Below are positions 5,080 to 5,342 of a stretch of 5,342 bases of DNA, one piece after another. Source of the stretch: WRCA01 sp050943575. Its GTDB lineage: Bacteria > Pseudomonadota > Alphaproteobacteria > Rs-D84. The notes under the pieces were generated by a model that saw only the letters and a list, made by a program, of their open reading frames with translations, was not told the origin of the DNA and ran no database searches. Every line of letters starts with the position of its first letter. The stretch's first letter is position 1. The stretch covers positions 1 to 5,342 of the forward strand of contig JBMNPL010000028.1 of the NCBI GenBank assembly GCA_050943575.1. The letters run 5' to 3'. The translations under genes were made by a program, and so were the position numbers.

Positions 5080-5086
5080 AAAAGAA

Positions 5087-5342
5087 ATGAGTAAAACGGC
5101 GCGCTCGTCAAAATGTCCAATTCCCAAGCGAATTAAGAGAAAACTTCAGGTAACATTAGATCCAAATATCTATGATCGGATAAAGAATAGCGGCGTTAAC
5201 GCTTCTCGATTGATGGATAAGGCAGTCTCCGCGTTGTTTTCCCACGTTGACCCCGTTTATCTCCTCGTTTCATCAAAAGAGGCTCAAAATCAGTGGGCCC
5301 GGAGGGATTTGAACCCACGACCGCCCGGTTATGAGCCGGGCG
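5087..5342 (+). CDS. Split integrase-like protein, N-terminal part (intN) with RHH-like domain, runs off the window
   Basis: The ATG at 5087 with AGGAG 7 nt upstream opens a frame that stays open to the window end. Residues 1-18 are basic. Residues 19-51 (KLQVTLDPNIYDRIKNSG, VNASRLMDKAVSALF) have the beta strand-helix-helix pattern of a ribbon-helix-helix DNA-binding domain. Residues 71-85 are tRNA read antisense (ARRDLNPRPPGYEPG). The same frame at the left end continues to 506, so the excised circle would encode a 235-aa protein. This is the hallmark of SSV-type integrases, in which integration disrupts the gene and intN stays at one end. Integrated, it reads on into the host tRNA 5' half outside the window. 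The RHH-like part probably binds DNA, perhaps the 10-bp repeats upstream. Confidence 0.65.
   Translation, partial: MSKTARSSKCPIPKRIKRKLQVTLDPNIYDRIKNSGVNASRLMDKAVSALFSHVDPVYLLVSSKEAQNQWARRDLNPRPPGYEPG
5293..5342 (-). tRNA. tRNA-Met(CAT), 3' part of the presumed intact copy; right attachment site
   Basis: Identical to 5-54. The minus strand shows the anticodon arm (CAT at 5331-5333), variable region, T-arm and acceptor 3' strand. The 5' half would lie beyond 5342, so this is probably the working tRNA gene reconstituted by the element's own att sequence. Unlike the left copy it does not encode CCA; after the discriminator A it reads CTG. This fits a 3' half supplied by a coding sequence that is not constrained to keep CCA. 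Confidence 0.85.

Larger units (their letters stand above)
5..5342. mobile_element. tRNA-integrated mini-element bounded by attL/attR (SSV-type layout)
   Basis: Both ends carry the same 50-bp sequence, the 3' half of a CAT-anticodon tRNA on the minus strand. Between them lie restriction-modification-like cargo, gene fragments and a split integrase-like gene whose halves sit at opposite ends. The tRNA 5' half would lie beyond the right end. The usual reading is therefore that the right copy completes the working tRNA and the left copy is the displaced 3' fragment. In SSV-type archaeal elements integration into a tRNA splits the integrase exactly this way. Replication, structural and catalytic recombinase genes are not seen, so it is non-autonomous or decayed. 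The repeat stops at position 5 on the left while the window starts at 1, which argues against a simple overlap of circular contig ends. Confidence 0.75.

Noticed and set aside
1..5342. Window ends as the overlap of a circular plasmid contig
   Set aside because: The shared block starts at position 5, not 1, and the differing CCA/CTG flanks look like tRNA attachment sites; a circular form may still exist after excision.
1..5342. Strong avoidance of CTAG, as might be expected if the methyltransferase recognised it
   Set aside because: About ten CTAG sites are visible; this is modest depletion at most and does not decide specificity.

Overview
The window looks like a small (about 5.3 kb) tRNA-targeted mobile element, probably in an archaeon. 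A perfect 50-bp direct repeat closes both ends (5-54 and 5293-5342). It is the 3' half of a tRNA gene with anticodon CAT, on the minus strand. The archaeal assignment rests on three things: the SSV-type arrangement, in which the attachment site lies inside the integrase reading frame and integration splits that gene; a TATA-like box about 26 nt upstream of a start codon; and the NucS-like nuclease and AbrB-type proteins. It is an inference, not proof.

Ends. At the right edge an ORF with a good ribosome-binding site (5087 onward) encodes a ribbon-helix-helix-like N-terminus and then reads through the antisense tRNA in frame (ARRDLNPRPPGYEPG). At the left edge the same tRNA frame continues to a stop at 506. 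Joining the two repeat copies, as in an excised circle, gives one uninterrupted 235-codon protein. This matches the intN/attP/intC logic of SSV-type integrases. The left part, however, ends after what resembles a core-binding domain, and no tyrosine-recombinase catalytic motifs are present. The element is therefore decayed, or non-autonomous and mobilised in trans.

Left interior (615-1826, minus strand). A 68-aa acidic protein overlaps by 8 nt a roughly 326-aa protein with a C-terminal NucS/DUF91-like PD-(D/E)XK nuclease domain. A leaderless-type promoter precedes the pair.

Middle (1827-3181). This is a graveyard without intact genes: a frameshifted 3' remnant of a type I restriction specificity subunit (hsdS, plus strand), a hairpin-rich pyrimidine tract, an unidentified 3' coding remnant on the minus strand, and a palindrome-rich block carrying CGCGAAG repeats between 16-bp inverted repeats.

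Right interior (3182-4947, minus strand). An AbrB-type DNA-binding protein, a beta-class DNA methyltransferase (TSPPYN / DPFMGIGST) and a winged-helix protein form a compact modification operon. A direct-repeat plus inverted-repeat operator-like region lies upstream. A 33-codon, HTH-like fragment follows. No intact restriction endonuclease partner is recognisable beside the methyltransferase. The partner may be the remnant at 2665-2826, the NucS-like nuclease, or missing. Overall the element appears to carry restriction-modification or defence cargo inside a minimal split-integrase chassis.
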